Assembly: GCA_003427395.1 (NCBI GenBank)
Contig: BFEA01000012.1
Span: forward strand, 4,963,295-4,983,574
Length of the DNA stretch: 20,280 bases
Source: Chara braunii
Lineage: Eukaryota; Streptophyta; Charophyceae; Charales; Characeae
Reading direction: 5' to 3'
A model generated the notes under the pieces. That model ran no database searches and was not told the origin of the DNA. It saw nothing but the letters and a program-made list of their open reading frames with translations. This document shows, one piece after another, positions 1-10,440 of the stretch. The position numbers were made by a program, and so were the translations under genes. Numbering within the stretch: the first letter of the stretch is position 1; each line of letters starts with the position of its first letter.

Positions 1-35
<35 letters not shown>
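1..35. repeat. (CA)n microsatellite
   Basis: An uninterrupted CA dinucleotide run begins at the window edge, so its true length is unknown. It is followed by a short alternating GC stretch. No coding or regulatory meaning is visible. Confidence 0.97.
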
Positions 36-38
<3 letters not shown>

Positions 39-522
39 CGCGCTCGCAAACATGATTTGACTGAAAAAATGGAGGATGAGGGGGAAGAGAGGGAATGAGA
101 AAGAGCTAGAGAATTCGAACGAAGAAAGGACCACATCCTAATCACGAGGCAGCGACCGAAAAAGGTACTAAAAGTGGCAGTATTAGGAGTTAGATATTTC
201 CTATACACCTGATTACCAGTCTCACTGAGTCATTTCTCAGTCCCACTAACCTCCTTCGACACGCCACCCTTACTGACCCCTCGACTGTAATTTGTCACTA
301 TTTCGTTTTTTCCTTTTTTTTTTTTTTTTTTTCCTTTTTTCATTTTGTAGGGGTAGAACGAATAAACGCGGGCAATCAAACACTTGTTTCTCACTGCTTC
401 ACGTCGTCCACTAAAAAAAAAAAAAAAAAAAAAAGTTTTCAAAAAACCTTTTTCAATTTTTTTTATTACAATTTTTTTCAATTGATTCCTCACCAACTTG
501 AGCAGTGGCGAGAAGCGTTCCG
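36..522. other. Gene-less stretch with homopolymer runs
   Basis: No coding region is supported here. The stretch holds a T-rich run around 306-338 and a pure A run around 411-434. Open frames on both strands are low-complexity (poly-F, poly-K) and depend on these runs and on the CTTT repeat, so they are not credible genes. Confidence 0.75.

Positions 523-588
<66 letters not shown>
523..588. repeat. (CTTT)16 microsatellite
   Basis: About 16 perfect CTTT units. All three frames on both strands stay open through it, which creates spurious KERKKERK or LSFFLSFF proteins. Confidence 0.97.
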
Positions 589-3325
589 GTGTGATTTGAT
601 CCAATACAAGCAGGAGGATCTGATTTTGAAACCCGACAAAACAAAAGTGAAGAAAAAAGCAAGCCGCCTCAAAAATAACTTAACATTGTTCCACTTGAGT
701 AACTAGTTTTTTTGGAATAACAAGAAGGGGAACGGATCAAGGCCGCATAGCCTCTATCCACTACAGGGTTCCACAAATGATGGACATACTGCCACCAGTC
801 CTCCTCCCCCTCCTTTTTTTTGTTCGCTGGTTTTATTTTTCACTTTCCTTTTTTTTTTTCAAAATTTTCGATTCCTTTTTTTTTTTTTTCGATTTGTGTC
901 GATTGTGTTGCCCCCTCATCAACACGTAAGAAAGAATTGGTAAGAGGCTTGGCAAAAAAACAAAGGTAGAAGTGACGCGAGTAACTTTTAAAAATAACTC
1001 ATTCATGCCTTTTGCATCGAGAACACCTTAGCATAGGTAAAAACTGGCAGTATAAGAGAAGAGGGAGGTGTGGGACCGAGACACGGCGAAGCAGAGTTGC
1101 GGTAGGGACGACTAACGGAGGGGAGAGAAGGAGGTGCAGTTAGGGGAATGTGAAGTAACAATGGAAGGAAGGTGGCAGTGAGATGAGACGAGTGTTGCAA
1201 CATCGTCATTGGCTGCAGCAAGGAGAAAGACAGGAAAGACGCAAGGCGCTAGAGTGATAAGACAGTGTCGGTGCGAATACCGTTACAAGGGTATCTGCCC
1301 TCGTTTTTGCAAGTGATAAAAAATAAGTTCGGTTTAAAGTTTGAGTACGCCGTGCGAGTCGCGGTTGTGTCGGTTGTTTACGCTAACTGAATGGTTGACT
1401 AGAGTAGAGGGTGTAGGAGCGCAGACTTAAGGCTCGTGTGATCTCTCTTTTTGTTGATGATTGTGAAGCCGACGTGTTTGCCGACCAAATTTTTATCTCT
1501 AATTAAACTAGGATTAAAAGGATTTTGTCTCCTAATTGGTATGCTTGGCCATGACTTATGAGTTGTACGGGAGGCGATGCCGACGGTGAGGTGCGACGAC
1601 AGTGAGTTTAGCCGGTGAGGTCAGAGGGTGAACACGTAGCATTTGGCGAACCTGCACGTGTAGCGGTAACAATTTATATGGCTTACCGCTAGTAATAAAA
1701 CCAGGTTTGGGTCTAACACGATTGGTTATGATGTCGGATTTTCGTCATGGGGATTCAGGGATCGAGGCCATCGGGCGACAACTAAGGAGTATTGGAGCGG
1801 GCAAGAATAAAAGCCAAGGAGTTGAGGGCCCAGAGAGGCTATCACCCATGGTTTTGTTGCGCAGGACCCAGACAATACTAGCAATCTCTTCTTTCTTCCA
1901 CTCGCCTTGCAGTTTTGCGGTTATTTTTATAATTATTATTTTATCTTTATTATTATTATTGTTATTTTTATTTTTGTTTACCTCTTTCAAAGTCGGGTGT
2001 GGCACCGGAATCGATGATGGTCAACATGCATGCAAACTTATTAACCCTCGAGGCAGAAGAAACTTTGGTGGCGCGGGCCCTTTGCGGGTATACCGCCCAC
2101 CAGTCGTGATCTGCTGTGAGAGGTTTGGATGAGAGTTTGTTCGTTGGATGCCCGAAAGGTGCGGAATTATCCAGGAGTGAGGCGGCCCATGGCTACTCTG
2201 AGCGCCCGACCGGTTTCATGGAACCCCGTCCCATTTTTGACCTTTCCAAGTTTTTGCTCGAATACTTGTTGCTACCTTTGAGATCTGCACGGGCCCCCGT
2301 ACCCTTAGGCCCATGTGTAGGCCCTTTAGCAGAGTCGTGTCCTCGGCTCGACAATCGGTCGGCCGCATGGGGGCTTGCCTGTTGGAGATACGAGGTGGCG
2401 GGGAACTCCGCCTGGGAAGAACGGGCCAGCGAAAACCCGGGCCATGCGAGGCTCGTAGCGATACGAACGTGCATATCGATCATCAGACTTGGATATAGAG
2501 GCCCGGAGCTGATTGAAACTGGCTACTATTTTGATTTCATTTGAAGTGTTTCCCGAATGTTGTTGAGGCTGTCGAGCAGCCTAGCATGCAGTTGTGAGAC
2601 CCCGCTGAGCGAAATCTGCTGATGAAAACGGACATGCCGAGAGGAACAAATCCGAACGCACTAGGGGCACTCTGGAGATGGCGGGGGCTCGGACTTGATA
2701 TTTCACGCGTTTCTTTCTAGAATCGGGTATTTGGCCATGGCGAATTCGATGGTAGGGTCGAATTTAGAGGTTAGTGGTTAGTTTTGGCCGCAAGGAGAAA
2801 CGTGGCTGCACGGTGGAGTGATAAAGGATATGAAGGAGACAGAAAGAAAGGAGAGGGAGGGCACATAGCACGACTGCGTGTGGATGAGAGCGAGTGGGAG
2901 AGGACTCGAATCAGGGACTTTAAGGGCAGGCAACACCGAATCCGTAATCAGATAGGTACGAGGATTAATAAATTAAGAGTTAAATGAAAAAAGTGATGCG
3001 AGGGGGACTACGTTCGAGAGCAGTTTCGAAGTGGCAACAAACCTTTCCGGATTCTTGCGGAAGGTTCATACCCATTTTTGCATGAAGAATCGCACTGCTG
3101 ATCGCCGAGACAGTTCACGATCTTCATCCTTTTCGTGGTTGCGGCTCCCGCTTATAATTTTCATCCTCTTTCATGGTTGTTTCCCCGCGCGAGCATGCTC
3201 ATGGCCATCTTGCTGGTTGTCCCACTCCCATACGTTGCTGCATGTTCCACTCGTAAGTATTCCTACCCGTCATTTACTAAAACTTTGAAGAACATGGCTG
3301 CACTGATGACTAGGTGCGTTCATGC

Positions 3326-3328
<3 letters not shown>
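589..3328. other. Long gene-less intergenic stretch
   Basis: No recognisable gene. Open frames at 1,707-2,132 and 2,116-2,544 (plus, about 140 codons each) overlap one another and contain no motif, signal or domain that I recognise. The second lies in a GC-richer patch (about 2,000-2,550), which favours chance open frames. Isolated short hairpins occur, for example 2,566-2,571 with 2,577-2,582 (6 bp, loop 5) and an imperfect one at about 3,042-3,067. Short T and A runs lie at 817-887. Confidence 0.6.

Positions 3329-3408
<80 letters not shown>
3329..3408. repeat. (AG)40 microsatellite
   Basis: Forty uninterrupted AG units. On the minus strand this is a (CT)40 run directly downstream of the tRNA-like fragment at 3,409-3,503. 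It may therefore be the expanded 3' tail of that element. Confidence 0.97.
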
Positions 3409-3412
<4 letters not shown>

Positions 3413-3503
3413 CGTCAGGATGACTGACTAAACTGGCGACAACAGGATGAACCGAAAGTCGAGCTTCGATACCGAATTGTGCGCTTAACCAGTGGGCCAC
3501 TTT
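3409..3503 (-). mobile_element. tRNA-derived SINE-like fragment
   Basis: On the minus strand, TGGCCCACTGG (3,499-3,489) matches the pol III A-box consensus TRGYNNANNGG exactly and is followed by TTAAGCGC, as in the D-arm region of tRNA-Ser and tRNA-Leu. About 46 bases downstream is a degenerate B box, GGTTCATCCTG (3,453-3,443), at the spacing expected of a tRNA. No acceptor stem closes, so this is not a working tRNA. The (CT)40 tract follows at the 3' end, as tails of simple repeats do in SINEs. No target-site duplication was found. It could also be a chance A/B pair. Confidence 0.4.
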
Positions 3504-4740
3504 TGGTAAGCAGGACTCGTGGGAGCAGGGCAACAACGAATATTTTCATGTTTTAGCGGAGAATTCATTCTAATTTTACTCGACCTATCGAAGGAAGTAG
3601 CGTGAGGCGAGCAGCGAATTAGAGATTTACCTCTGGGTGTGCGCATTGCTCATCCTGGTGAGGGAAGTTGCCTCGCTCTATCTCTCTGCATGTATGGCCG
3701 TTCTTAGCTAGTCGAGTGATTTGTCTGGTTAATTCCGTCAACGAGCGAGACTTCAACCTGCTGAATAGCTATGCAGAGATCTCTCCCCGTGACCAGTTTC
3801 GAAGAAGGGTTGTTGGACAACTAGCCAACGGACACTGTGAGTGGTCGGAGCCTAGAAGAGGCTAGCTACAGGGTGTAGACTTGGTTGTTGGCCGGTGTGC
3901 TGATTATCTTACCAAGTGAAATGGTCGGAGGAGAGCCACAAGCTAGTGAACTTACCTATGACCCTTACACTTCGAGTCAAGAGTTTTGCGATAGGGCTGA
4001 ACTAGTTAAAAAGGGGGGCCGACTAAGTAAGTTGTTGACTGTTTTCGGCGGTGGCGAGCTACCATTGTAGTGGGCAGGTTTCAATCAGCCGAGCGACTGC
4101 CAATTCCCATGCTACCGAAACGTTGTTAGTGACCCGAAGATTGCTGATACGGTGACGTTCACAGTTGAAGTGGCTAGCGGCTAGTGTTTTAATAGTTTTT
4201 TCTTATATTCAAGTATTCTCGTGGCGGGCTATTTTGACGTTGTTGCTGCTCAGCTAAGCCGTTTGAGCTGTATTTGCACCCCAGTTTGACTACGATTGTT
4301 GTGGCACGGGGTGTCGACGCAACTGCATATGGTTTGATGCGAACAACCAGCTTTGCATATTTCTGAATCCGCTGGTCTACAACATACTGCTACGCATTTG
4401 TCTGCATTCAGGTAGAGTAAAAGGATGTGCTATATTTTAAGTATAACCGTTCTTAGTTGCGTAGCAGCGTCTCGATCGGAGGGATTGACACTGACTCGAA
4501 GGAGTGGCCGGGTCCTACAACAGGATATTGCTGCGATTTGGCGGACCGTCAAGAGGTCAACATTCGGCATTTTGACTTCAGTCTGGCGATGTTATTGTGT
4601 GATTGGTCACCATTGCAAGACCCTCAGGCGCGTCAAGGAATCAAGGTCCTTTCACGCGAGTCTGAGTGCAACTCTCTTGTATATGAGTGACTAAATATTT
4701 TTCCTTCTGCCCTTCTTACTCTAAGTCTAGTCTGTTGGTT
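3504..4740. other. Gene-less stretch
   Basis: No supported gene. Overlapping plus-strand frames at 4,425-4,694 (89 and 77 codons) have no recognisable domain. Minor dyads occur, such as AGCCT/AGGCT at 3,849-3,863. Confidence 0.6.
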
Positions 4741-4830
4741 TTGAGAGGAGGGCGGCAAGCGGGATTGAAACCCGTCATCGGTATCAAGGCTTTTGTGGGA
4801 GGTTGCCCCACCGATTGCGGAAGCTCTGTC
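4741..4830 (-). other. Degenerate tRNA-like fragment
   Basis: On the minus strand a T-arm-like hairpin (CGGG stem, seven-base loop, CCCG; 4,774-4,760) follows a GGTGGGGC segment reminiscent of a D arm. The loop is TTTCAAT rather than the canonical TTCRANN, and I could not close an acceptor or anticodon arm. It is at most a decayed tRNA-derived repeat. Confidence 0.18.
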
Positions 4831-5130
4831 GGAACCTAGGCGAGGTTCAGGAGGCAGGGAACTGGGTGGTAATCATCATCTTTTTCTATAAAGCCAACTA
4901 AAAACCCTTACATGTACATCTTTCTATGGTTTGACTGAGTATACTGTCTGCATCCTTATTGACTTTATGTTGGACTTTCTGGACTTAAATCAGAGCTAAG
5001 TAAAGGAATGCATGCGCAATCTCAGTTTTATTTTTGTTGTTTGTCCGAACTTACATTGAAAGAGCATTGTGAATTGGGGGAAGGCGGAGGGAAGGTGGTT
5101 TCGTTCGCGATTAATCGGGTCAACCAAAGG

Positions 5131-5910
5131 CTGGACTTAGTTTCTACTAAGTTGAATAACCCAATGTTGTGTTTTATTTCGACTGCTTGAAGGACCAGAC
5201 TTTGTTTCTAAGTTGGATGATCCGGTTGCTCTAACTTGGGGGGACAACCTGTGAATGCATTTTTTAGAGACCAAGTTTTGTTTCTAAGTTGAATGACTTG
5301 GTCGCCTTGATTTATTTTGGGGTTTTCTGAGCGGGACTGAGCTTTGTTTCTAAGTTGAATGACCCAGTCTCCTTATGTTTCTTTATTGTTTTAAAGAAAG
5401 AGAGTCCGAGTTTTGTTCCTACGTTGAATGACTCAAACTTCTTTTTGTTTATTATGAGGGAAACAAGCAAAGGACCAGACTTAGTTTATAAGTTTAATGG
5501 TTTGGTCTGGAGCCACGCACATGTAGAAACCAAAGGATAATTTATCTATACTTTATTATTATCTTACTTATGAACATGATAGTCAGACTTTGTTTCTAAG
5601 TTGAATGGTCTGACTATAGCTTATCATAATGAAGAGAGTACAAATTACGAATATTAATTGATGGTAAGATGGGGCAGGTTGAACTTGTTTCTAAGTTGAA
5701 TGGTTCAGTCCTATGCTATCTTAAAAGACTAAGAGCAGAAAATTATATATAGCTTAACTATTTTAAACACTTCGGGGCGACTAAGCTTTGTTGCTAAGTT
5801 GAATAGCCTAGTCACATGCCCAAAGAATAAAAAAGTAGTAGTGTCTTGTATTTGTGTTTATTCAATGACCGAGTTAGACTTTGTTTCTAAGTTGAATGAT
5901 CTAGCTTTAC
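5131..5910 (+). repeat. Array of ten constant-loop, variable-stem hairpins
   Basis: A 19-base segment, TTTGTTTCTAAGTTGAATG with few changes, recurs at 5,137 (weak), 5,201, 5,277, 5,343, 5,411, 5,481, 5,589, 5,685, 5,787 and 5,880. Spacing is 64-108 bases and the spacers are unrelated. In nine units the bases just before and after it are complementary, but the paired sequence differs between units. Examples are GACCAAGT/ACTTGGTC (5,269-5,276 with 5,296-5,303, 8/8), ATAGTCAGAC/GTCTGACTAT (5,579-5,588 with 5,608-5,617, 10/10), GACCAGAC/GTTTGGTC (5,473-5,480 with 5,500-5,507, 8/8 with one G-T) and GACTAAGC/GCCTAGTC (5,779-5,786 with 5,806-5,813, 7/8). GGTTGAAC/GTTCAGTC (5,677-5,684 with 5,703-5,710) pairs 8/8 with two G-T. 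Units at 5,201, 5,343, 5,411 and 5,880 pair with one or two A-C mismatches. I know no family with this design. Confidence 0.85.
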
Positions 5911-6204
5911 GCCTTATGTAAGCTTGGTTTGAGGGATAAATCATTGACAGACTATGCACTACTGTTGACACAGTTTAACATTGAGACTGGGTGCGAGTAC
6001 TTACCATTGTGGTTTGAACTTGCATGTGGATGAGTGAGAGTTTTGCTTAGTCTGATTTTCATTTTAATAGGTAGTTGATTTAGATGCTCGCCACGTGCTA
6101 GAGTTATAGGAGTTAGTTCAATTTCTGCATTTTCTGAGTTTTTTTTTTTTTTTTTTTTACTTAGATCAATATTAACATTTCATGGAATCATTTATTTCAC
6201 TTGA
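5911..6204. other. AT-rich spacer between two arrays
   Basis: No gene is seen. It contains a run of about 20 T at 6,140-6,159. The 19-base constant segment of the preceding array does not recur. Confidence 0.6.
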
Positions 6205-6760
6205 CTTTGTATAAATTTTGGAAAGTTACTTCTCTCCGGAAGCGATGCCGAAATTTAAAAAAAAACATGAGGTTAGTTAAATTTTAATTTTTCAAAGTTC
6301 ATCTTTTGTCTAAGTTTTATATCTAGCTTAGTAGAAATTTGGAAAGTCTTCCTTTCTAGGGGAAATATTGCTCAAATTTTTGTTAATTCAGGGAGTTAAA
6401 CAAAATTTAACTTTGAGAAATAAAAATTATTTCAGATTTTGTATTTAGTTTTGTATGAATTTTGAAATAACACTTCTCTAGGGAAAGTGCTGCTGAAATT
6501 TCTGCAAATCTAAGGAGTTAGTTAAAATTTTGTCTTGGAATGACTTGGTATAAATCAGAGAAACTTACTTCTCTATAGGGTATGCTGCCAAAAATTTTAC
6601 TAATTCAAGGAGTTTGACAAAATTTAATTTTCTAATGTTAGAGACAATTTAAGTTTTTATATTCGAGCAAGTATAAATTATGAAAAGACATTTTTCCTAC
6701 GGGAAATGTTGCCGAAATTTTCCTAGAATAGAGGAGTTAGAATATGCTCTTATAGAAAAT
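6205..6760 (+). repeat. Degenerate ~120-base tandem array, five copies
   Basis: Five copies are anchored at about 6,229, 6,348, 6,473, 6,568 and 6,689 (steps 119, 125, 95, 121). Each runs: GTATAAATTTTGGAAAG-like, then an ACTTCTCT...GGGAAA segment, then ATGCTGCCGAAATTTT, then AATTCAAGGAGTTAG, then CAAAATTTAATTTT, with many substitutions. The segment around ACTTCTCT and GGGAAAGT tends to self-pair in each copy with different bases (clearest at 6,471-6,489). It is AT-rich with no open frame, so it resembles an old minisatellite or satellite remnant. It is not related by eye to the hairpin array upstream. Confidence 0.75.
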
Positions 6761-7539
6761 ATTTTGACGGTCCACCCTATGCAGGAGAGATGTTGTCAAA
6801 ATCATACTTTCCTTTGACATTTGTTTAATAGGTATACTTAAACTTAATTATGAGAGGATTTTGAGTGAGAACGTGATATTGGGGTTCATTCTCCATAGAC
6901 TTATAGTTAGCCTTTGACATTGGCTTGTCTTGTGTTATAGGTCCTTTTGATCATTTCAATTCAGGATTGGACTAGTCTCAGCTTGATCCCACGAGGATAA
7001 TCTTCTGTTATAACAGATAACAGGTCGGTTGCCCATTCGTCTGTTTATGATTTAATAGGATAGCCTTGTGGTTTGAATTGTTTCGTTGGGTTTTCGCCCC
7101 GATTTTATTGAATGATCATTTAACAAAGATACTGAGAATTTTATTATGGAAGGTTTGACAAGGGTTGAGGTTGGTTTGGTTAAAGCGAGGGGTATGAGTG
7201 TAGAGAATGGTTGAAGTTGACCCTGTGTACTACGTGGACTTTTGATTGAATTTTTGATGTGATTGCATGTATGTTTGTAGTTCGGACGTTGGATTCGACT
7301 ATCTGCGATCACATATATATCGTTGACGGGAGTCTCACAGTGATTGTGAGAAGTGATCGTCTCGTATTAATAACCCTTTATATGTATATAATGTATCTAT
7401 GTATATACCGCAAGTGTCCATGTGACCTACTTCGACCATGGGAAATGGTAAAACGATTTATGATCTATGAGAAAGAGAGATCCTCTTTTGCCTTTTTGCT
7501 TTTTATAATTAATATAGTTGGACGTTGAAGTCTGTTGCG
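6761..7539. other. Gene-less stretch
   Basis: No supported gene. A minus-strand frame at 7,052-7,312 and a plus-strand frame at 7,259-7,528 have no recognisable features. The latter contains a TATATGTATATAATGTATCTATG run. Confidence 0.55.
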
Positions 7540-7882
7540 GTCGTCAAAGTCAAACCCCTTGACATCTCCGTAGGTCCTGGATGATGGAGCTCGTCTCCAG
7601 GGCAATTAAACCCGACTGCCATAACAGACAGGAGTCTGTGTACCACCCACTTTCCGCAGGGTGCAGAAGATGGTGCGTTTCTCAACCACCTTGGCGGTTG
7701 TCTAGCGTCGATAGATTAACCCCTTAAGGCGCGTGTCAGCGGACACTTAAGTGTCGAACGCGACCCTCGAAAACATCAAGGGACGCGCGATTATGGGTAC
7801 TTCATAGTACTCCATCATTGCGACTGCTTGCGTATGTTTGCAATGACTAGTTGATATGAGAAAGCCTTGCATTCGCGCAGTT
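7540..7882 (-). other. Palindrome-rich block downstream of the retroelement RT
   Basis: This lies immediately 3' of the RT remnant on its coding strand, so it may be the 3' untranslated region or terminus of the element. It contains a 14-base perfect palindrome (GACACTTAAGTGTC, 7,742-7,755), the palindrome CCTTAAGG (7,722-7,729), a stem CGCGACCCT/AGGGACGCG (7,759-7,767 with 7,779-7,787, one mismatch) and GTACT/AGTAC (7,797-7,801 with 7,806-7,810). GTGTC at 7,735 can pair with GACAC at 7,742, which can instead pair with GTGTC at 7,751, so two hairpins compete. The element's exact end is not visible. Confidence 0.4.
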
Positions 7883-8673
7883 TTATCTTAAGTATGAACA
7901 ATCATCTTGCAGGCTCTGGAACCAAATACCCTTCGTCAGCACGCATGCTTGATTCTTGTGGACTGCAAAACATTTAACTACCATGGGCCAATCGAGCACT
8001 CTAACCAGGCAACCCAGGAAACTCCAACACATCGACTTATTAGTGCATTCAAGAGTCAGATTACTATCATAGCAGCCCTCGAAAGCGCTCAAGATTCGCT
8101 TAGCCTTAGCAAAGGAGGAAGGATCATTCGTCACATACTTAACAAAAATTGAGACATCGTCAATCAGTCGCATCCCCCGCACCAACCCACGGTCAGAGCC
8201 CATGGACAGCAGGAAGGAGAATTAAAAAAAAAAACACAGAGAAGACAGGCAATCGCCGGACTGGACGGTTTTCCCATGGAAATGCCAGTCATCTGCTGCA
8301 ACAACCTTCCACTGGTTGACACGAAAGTATGCTCAAAATCAAACGCCAAAAAATCTTTCAGCAAGTCAGACCCGATAGATTGCCATCCTTTCGATGCTCG
8401 ACCATACATAAGCTTAGCCCCCTTGCCGTGCTTTTTCAGCAGTACCCCTTTCACCCCCTGCACGGACTAGAAATCGATAATCCAATCCAATGCCACCATA
8501 ATCGATGCATGTGGATTGCAGAACATTTCCTTGATGTCGACAACAGCGGTAAGAAGCGCCTGACCCTTCTTCAGACCTTTGTTGATACGTTCCAGAGATT
8601 GTACAAGTAGATCAGTGCTTGGTAGATTGAAATGAGAGAACTTAGGCAACTTCCAAACCAACAGATTAACCAT
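7883..8673 (-). pseudogene. Reverse transcriptase palm (motifs A, B, C), broken
   Basis: Three RT motifs are seen in order. Motif A is TAVVDIKEMFCNPH (Asp about residue 46 of the frame starting at 8,673). After an in-frame stop at 8,469-8,467 the same frame gives motif B, LLQQMTGISMGKPSSPAIA. After a frameshift near 8,200-8,230, next to a 12-base A run, motif C appears as RLIDDVSIFV with the catalytic Asp-Asp pair. A helical thumb-like segment follows to the stop at 7,883. The Q-x2-G-x2-MG-x-P-x-SP form of motif B and the R-x2-DD motif C fit Penelope-like RTs better than LTR or LINE RTs, which usually have YxDD. The family call is by eye. Confidence 0.75.
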
Positions 8674-8932
8674 TAGAGAAACCTTCCTGCAAGCACGAAC
8701 ACTGCATTCGGGGAAAGAGGGGCAAACAGGCCGCCATCTCCGGATGTCCTTATGCTTCGGTATAACATATGTTTTGCCGACAGTACCATGATTGTCTCAT
8801 CGTGCCAACTTATCTAACCCGACATCCTTATAGCACATACGAGCATTACCCTGGATTATGATCGATCAGTATACGGACAAGATGATTGAGCCAATCTTTC
8901 CAAGTGAGAATCTCTTGTTCGTCGCACTCAGG

Positions 8933-9866
8933 CTAGCCCTGAGCATCACTCCGTATCCCATTCATAGAGACGTCAAGGTCACCCTTACGGATTGTTGACA
9001 CCTCGAAGTCTAATTCAAGAAAGGAGCGCGCAACCCGGCGTTTCACTCTACCAACAGCATCCATATTAATCGGTCGTACCACATTCCGGTTGTTACGAAT
9101 ACATGAGAGAGCATCTTCCCAATCACTCAGTCGAAAGCACACACGCCCATCCGTCACAGGGAAACCTTCCTTACCCTTTCCACATACAAACGAGAGCAGA
9201 AGCATGCACCGAAGAGCGAAAGTTAAACAAATGATCGTCAACCTTCTTGTTCCTCAACCAAACAACGCTTATACGACGAACCACCATGCTTTTCCATTCC
9301 TTATCAACATTCACATGCATGACGGCACTAACACACAATCATCTGATACCTGACTTACTGATAATTTCAGCATAAGTAATCCTCACCATCAATCGTTTCC
9401 TCACGTTGACCGCAAACCGCTTTCGAATAACTCCTGATAAAATTACCCTCAGACTATAACGACTTCACTTATCGGTAAAGCTCCGAATCACAAGAAAGAC
9501 CTTAACCAGAACATGAAACTCCTATTTCAACAATTCAGCACGAGAGGCAGGATTAGATAAGAACCCAATAAGCGAAGGTTTAAGAATGATAGCCTTGGAG
9601 AAGCGTGGGACAATAGCGGAGAAAAAAACCAGCTTACCCTTGCTGAATTGTCCCCTACCTTTCCTTAATAATTCAGTCCTACCATCCACTGTGATTAGAG
9701 ATGAGCCAAACCTGCGGTTAATGACCTTCCAATCGCCTGCCAACTTATCCCCGCCCTTGCAAACAACAGTCATAGAACCGATCTTGCTCTGAACACACTC
9801 GTCGAGGATCAAAGAAAGGCGAGAGGAGATTGGGCCAACAAAAGGATGGAGGGTTAAGTGAGTCAA
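8933..9866 (-). pseudogene. N-terminal/fingers part of the retroelement RT, broken
   Basis: The minus strand is open from 9,866 to 9,522 (DWKVINRRFGSS, FSKAIILKPSLIGFLS). It then continues in frame with several stops through VIRKRFAVNVRKRLMVRITY and a VDKEWKSMVVRRISV segment. A shift near 9,190 leads to the frame ending at 8,933 (GFPVTDGRVCFRLSDWEDAL, VRPINMDAVGRVKRR). No catalytic motif lies here. By position it is the linker and fingers region between the endonuclease and the RT palm. From 8,933 to about 8,690 the reading is too decayed to follow. Confidence 0.5.
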
Positions 9867-9890
9867 CCCAGTGTTAGCAGTCGTACTAAC

Positions 9891-10440
9891 CTAGGCGCAA
9901 ACAGAGAGTCTACGCCTTTTCCTTTTTTCGGCCCTTCTTTTCCTGGTCTTCCTTACTTTATCCCTATTGTCGCAGTAATGATAAGGACACAAACAACGGA
10001 TCACATATCTTTCAAGATGCAGCAGTTGACTCGTCACATTGAAATAAAGGTAATGCTACATATTGCCCAACACGACACCTTCTCAACCAGTCGTACACCT
10101 TGTGATTGCGCCCACCGTCATTTGCAACTAGCAGACTAGTGACGCTGTACACATGTTCGTTCCACCTTACAGGTAACGAATGTGAAGTAGATCCAACATA
10201 AATATGCTTAGCCCCAGGAGATACCAGCGCGTACACCGAAGGCCCCTCGCAACTTTCAAAGTCAAATCCGTTACATAACATATCAAACAAGTAGCCCTTT
10301 ATACGATCATGAGCGCTATCACCTGATGACGAAAGTACCCGTTGTACTCCCGATCCCGAAGGAATAAGGCATATGACTAGAAGAAGAAGATGAAGCATCA
10401 AGTGGCAAGGTATCCAAGGAAAGAGACGATGAGTCACCAT
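9891..10440 (-). pseudogene. GIY-YIG endonuclease domain of the retroelement, frameshifted
   Basis: In the frame open from 10,440 to 10,012 the sequence SVYALVSPGAKHIYVGST gives the two-strand GIY...YIG signature (as VYA and YVG, ten residues apart). PVRWNEHV follows, with the conserved Arg and the His of the nuclease helix, then KVYDWLRRC. The frame closes at 10,012, but the next frame over continues the expected C-terminal part (LLHLERYVIRCL) from about 10,020, followed by a strongly basic tail and a stop at 9,893-9,891. This implies a one-base frameshift near 10,015-10,025. In Penelope-like elements this domain nicks target DNA to prime reverse transcription. A homing endonuclease or a SLX1-type nuclease would not sit between a coiled coil and an RT, so the retroelement reading is preferred. 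Confidence 0.72.

Noticed and set aside
230-706. Open frames rich in KERK or LSFF
   Set aside because: They are translations of the (CTTT)16 microsatellite and nearby homopolymers.
1707-2544. Two plus-strand frames of about 140 codons in GC-richer DNA
   Set aside because: They overlap each other, include AT-rich low-complexity hydrophobic runs, and match no family I recognise.
2617-2660. Second hammerhead core (CTGATGA on the plus strand)
   Set aside because: No GAAA at the right distance and no stem I or cleavage triplet. CTGACGA words on the minus strand near 7,935, 10,586, 10,880 and 12,992 fail for the same reason.
5131-5910. CRISPR-like array (constant repeat, unique spacers)
   Set aside because: The repeat is imperfect, spacing varies from 64 to 108 bases, the flanks of each repeat are complementary to each other, and the DNA is clearly eukaryotic with no cas genes.
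5131-5910. Integron attC-like array
   Set aside because: In attC sites the core ends are conserved and the interior varies; here the central loop is constant and the arms vary. There is no integrase and there are no cassette genes.
9891-10440. GIY-YIG as an intron-encoded homing endonuclease
   Set aside because: It is flanked on the same strand by coiled-coil and RT remnants in the layout of one retroelement, and no group I intron core is seen.
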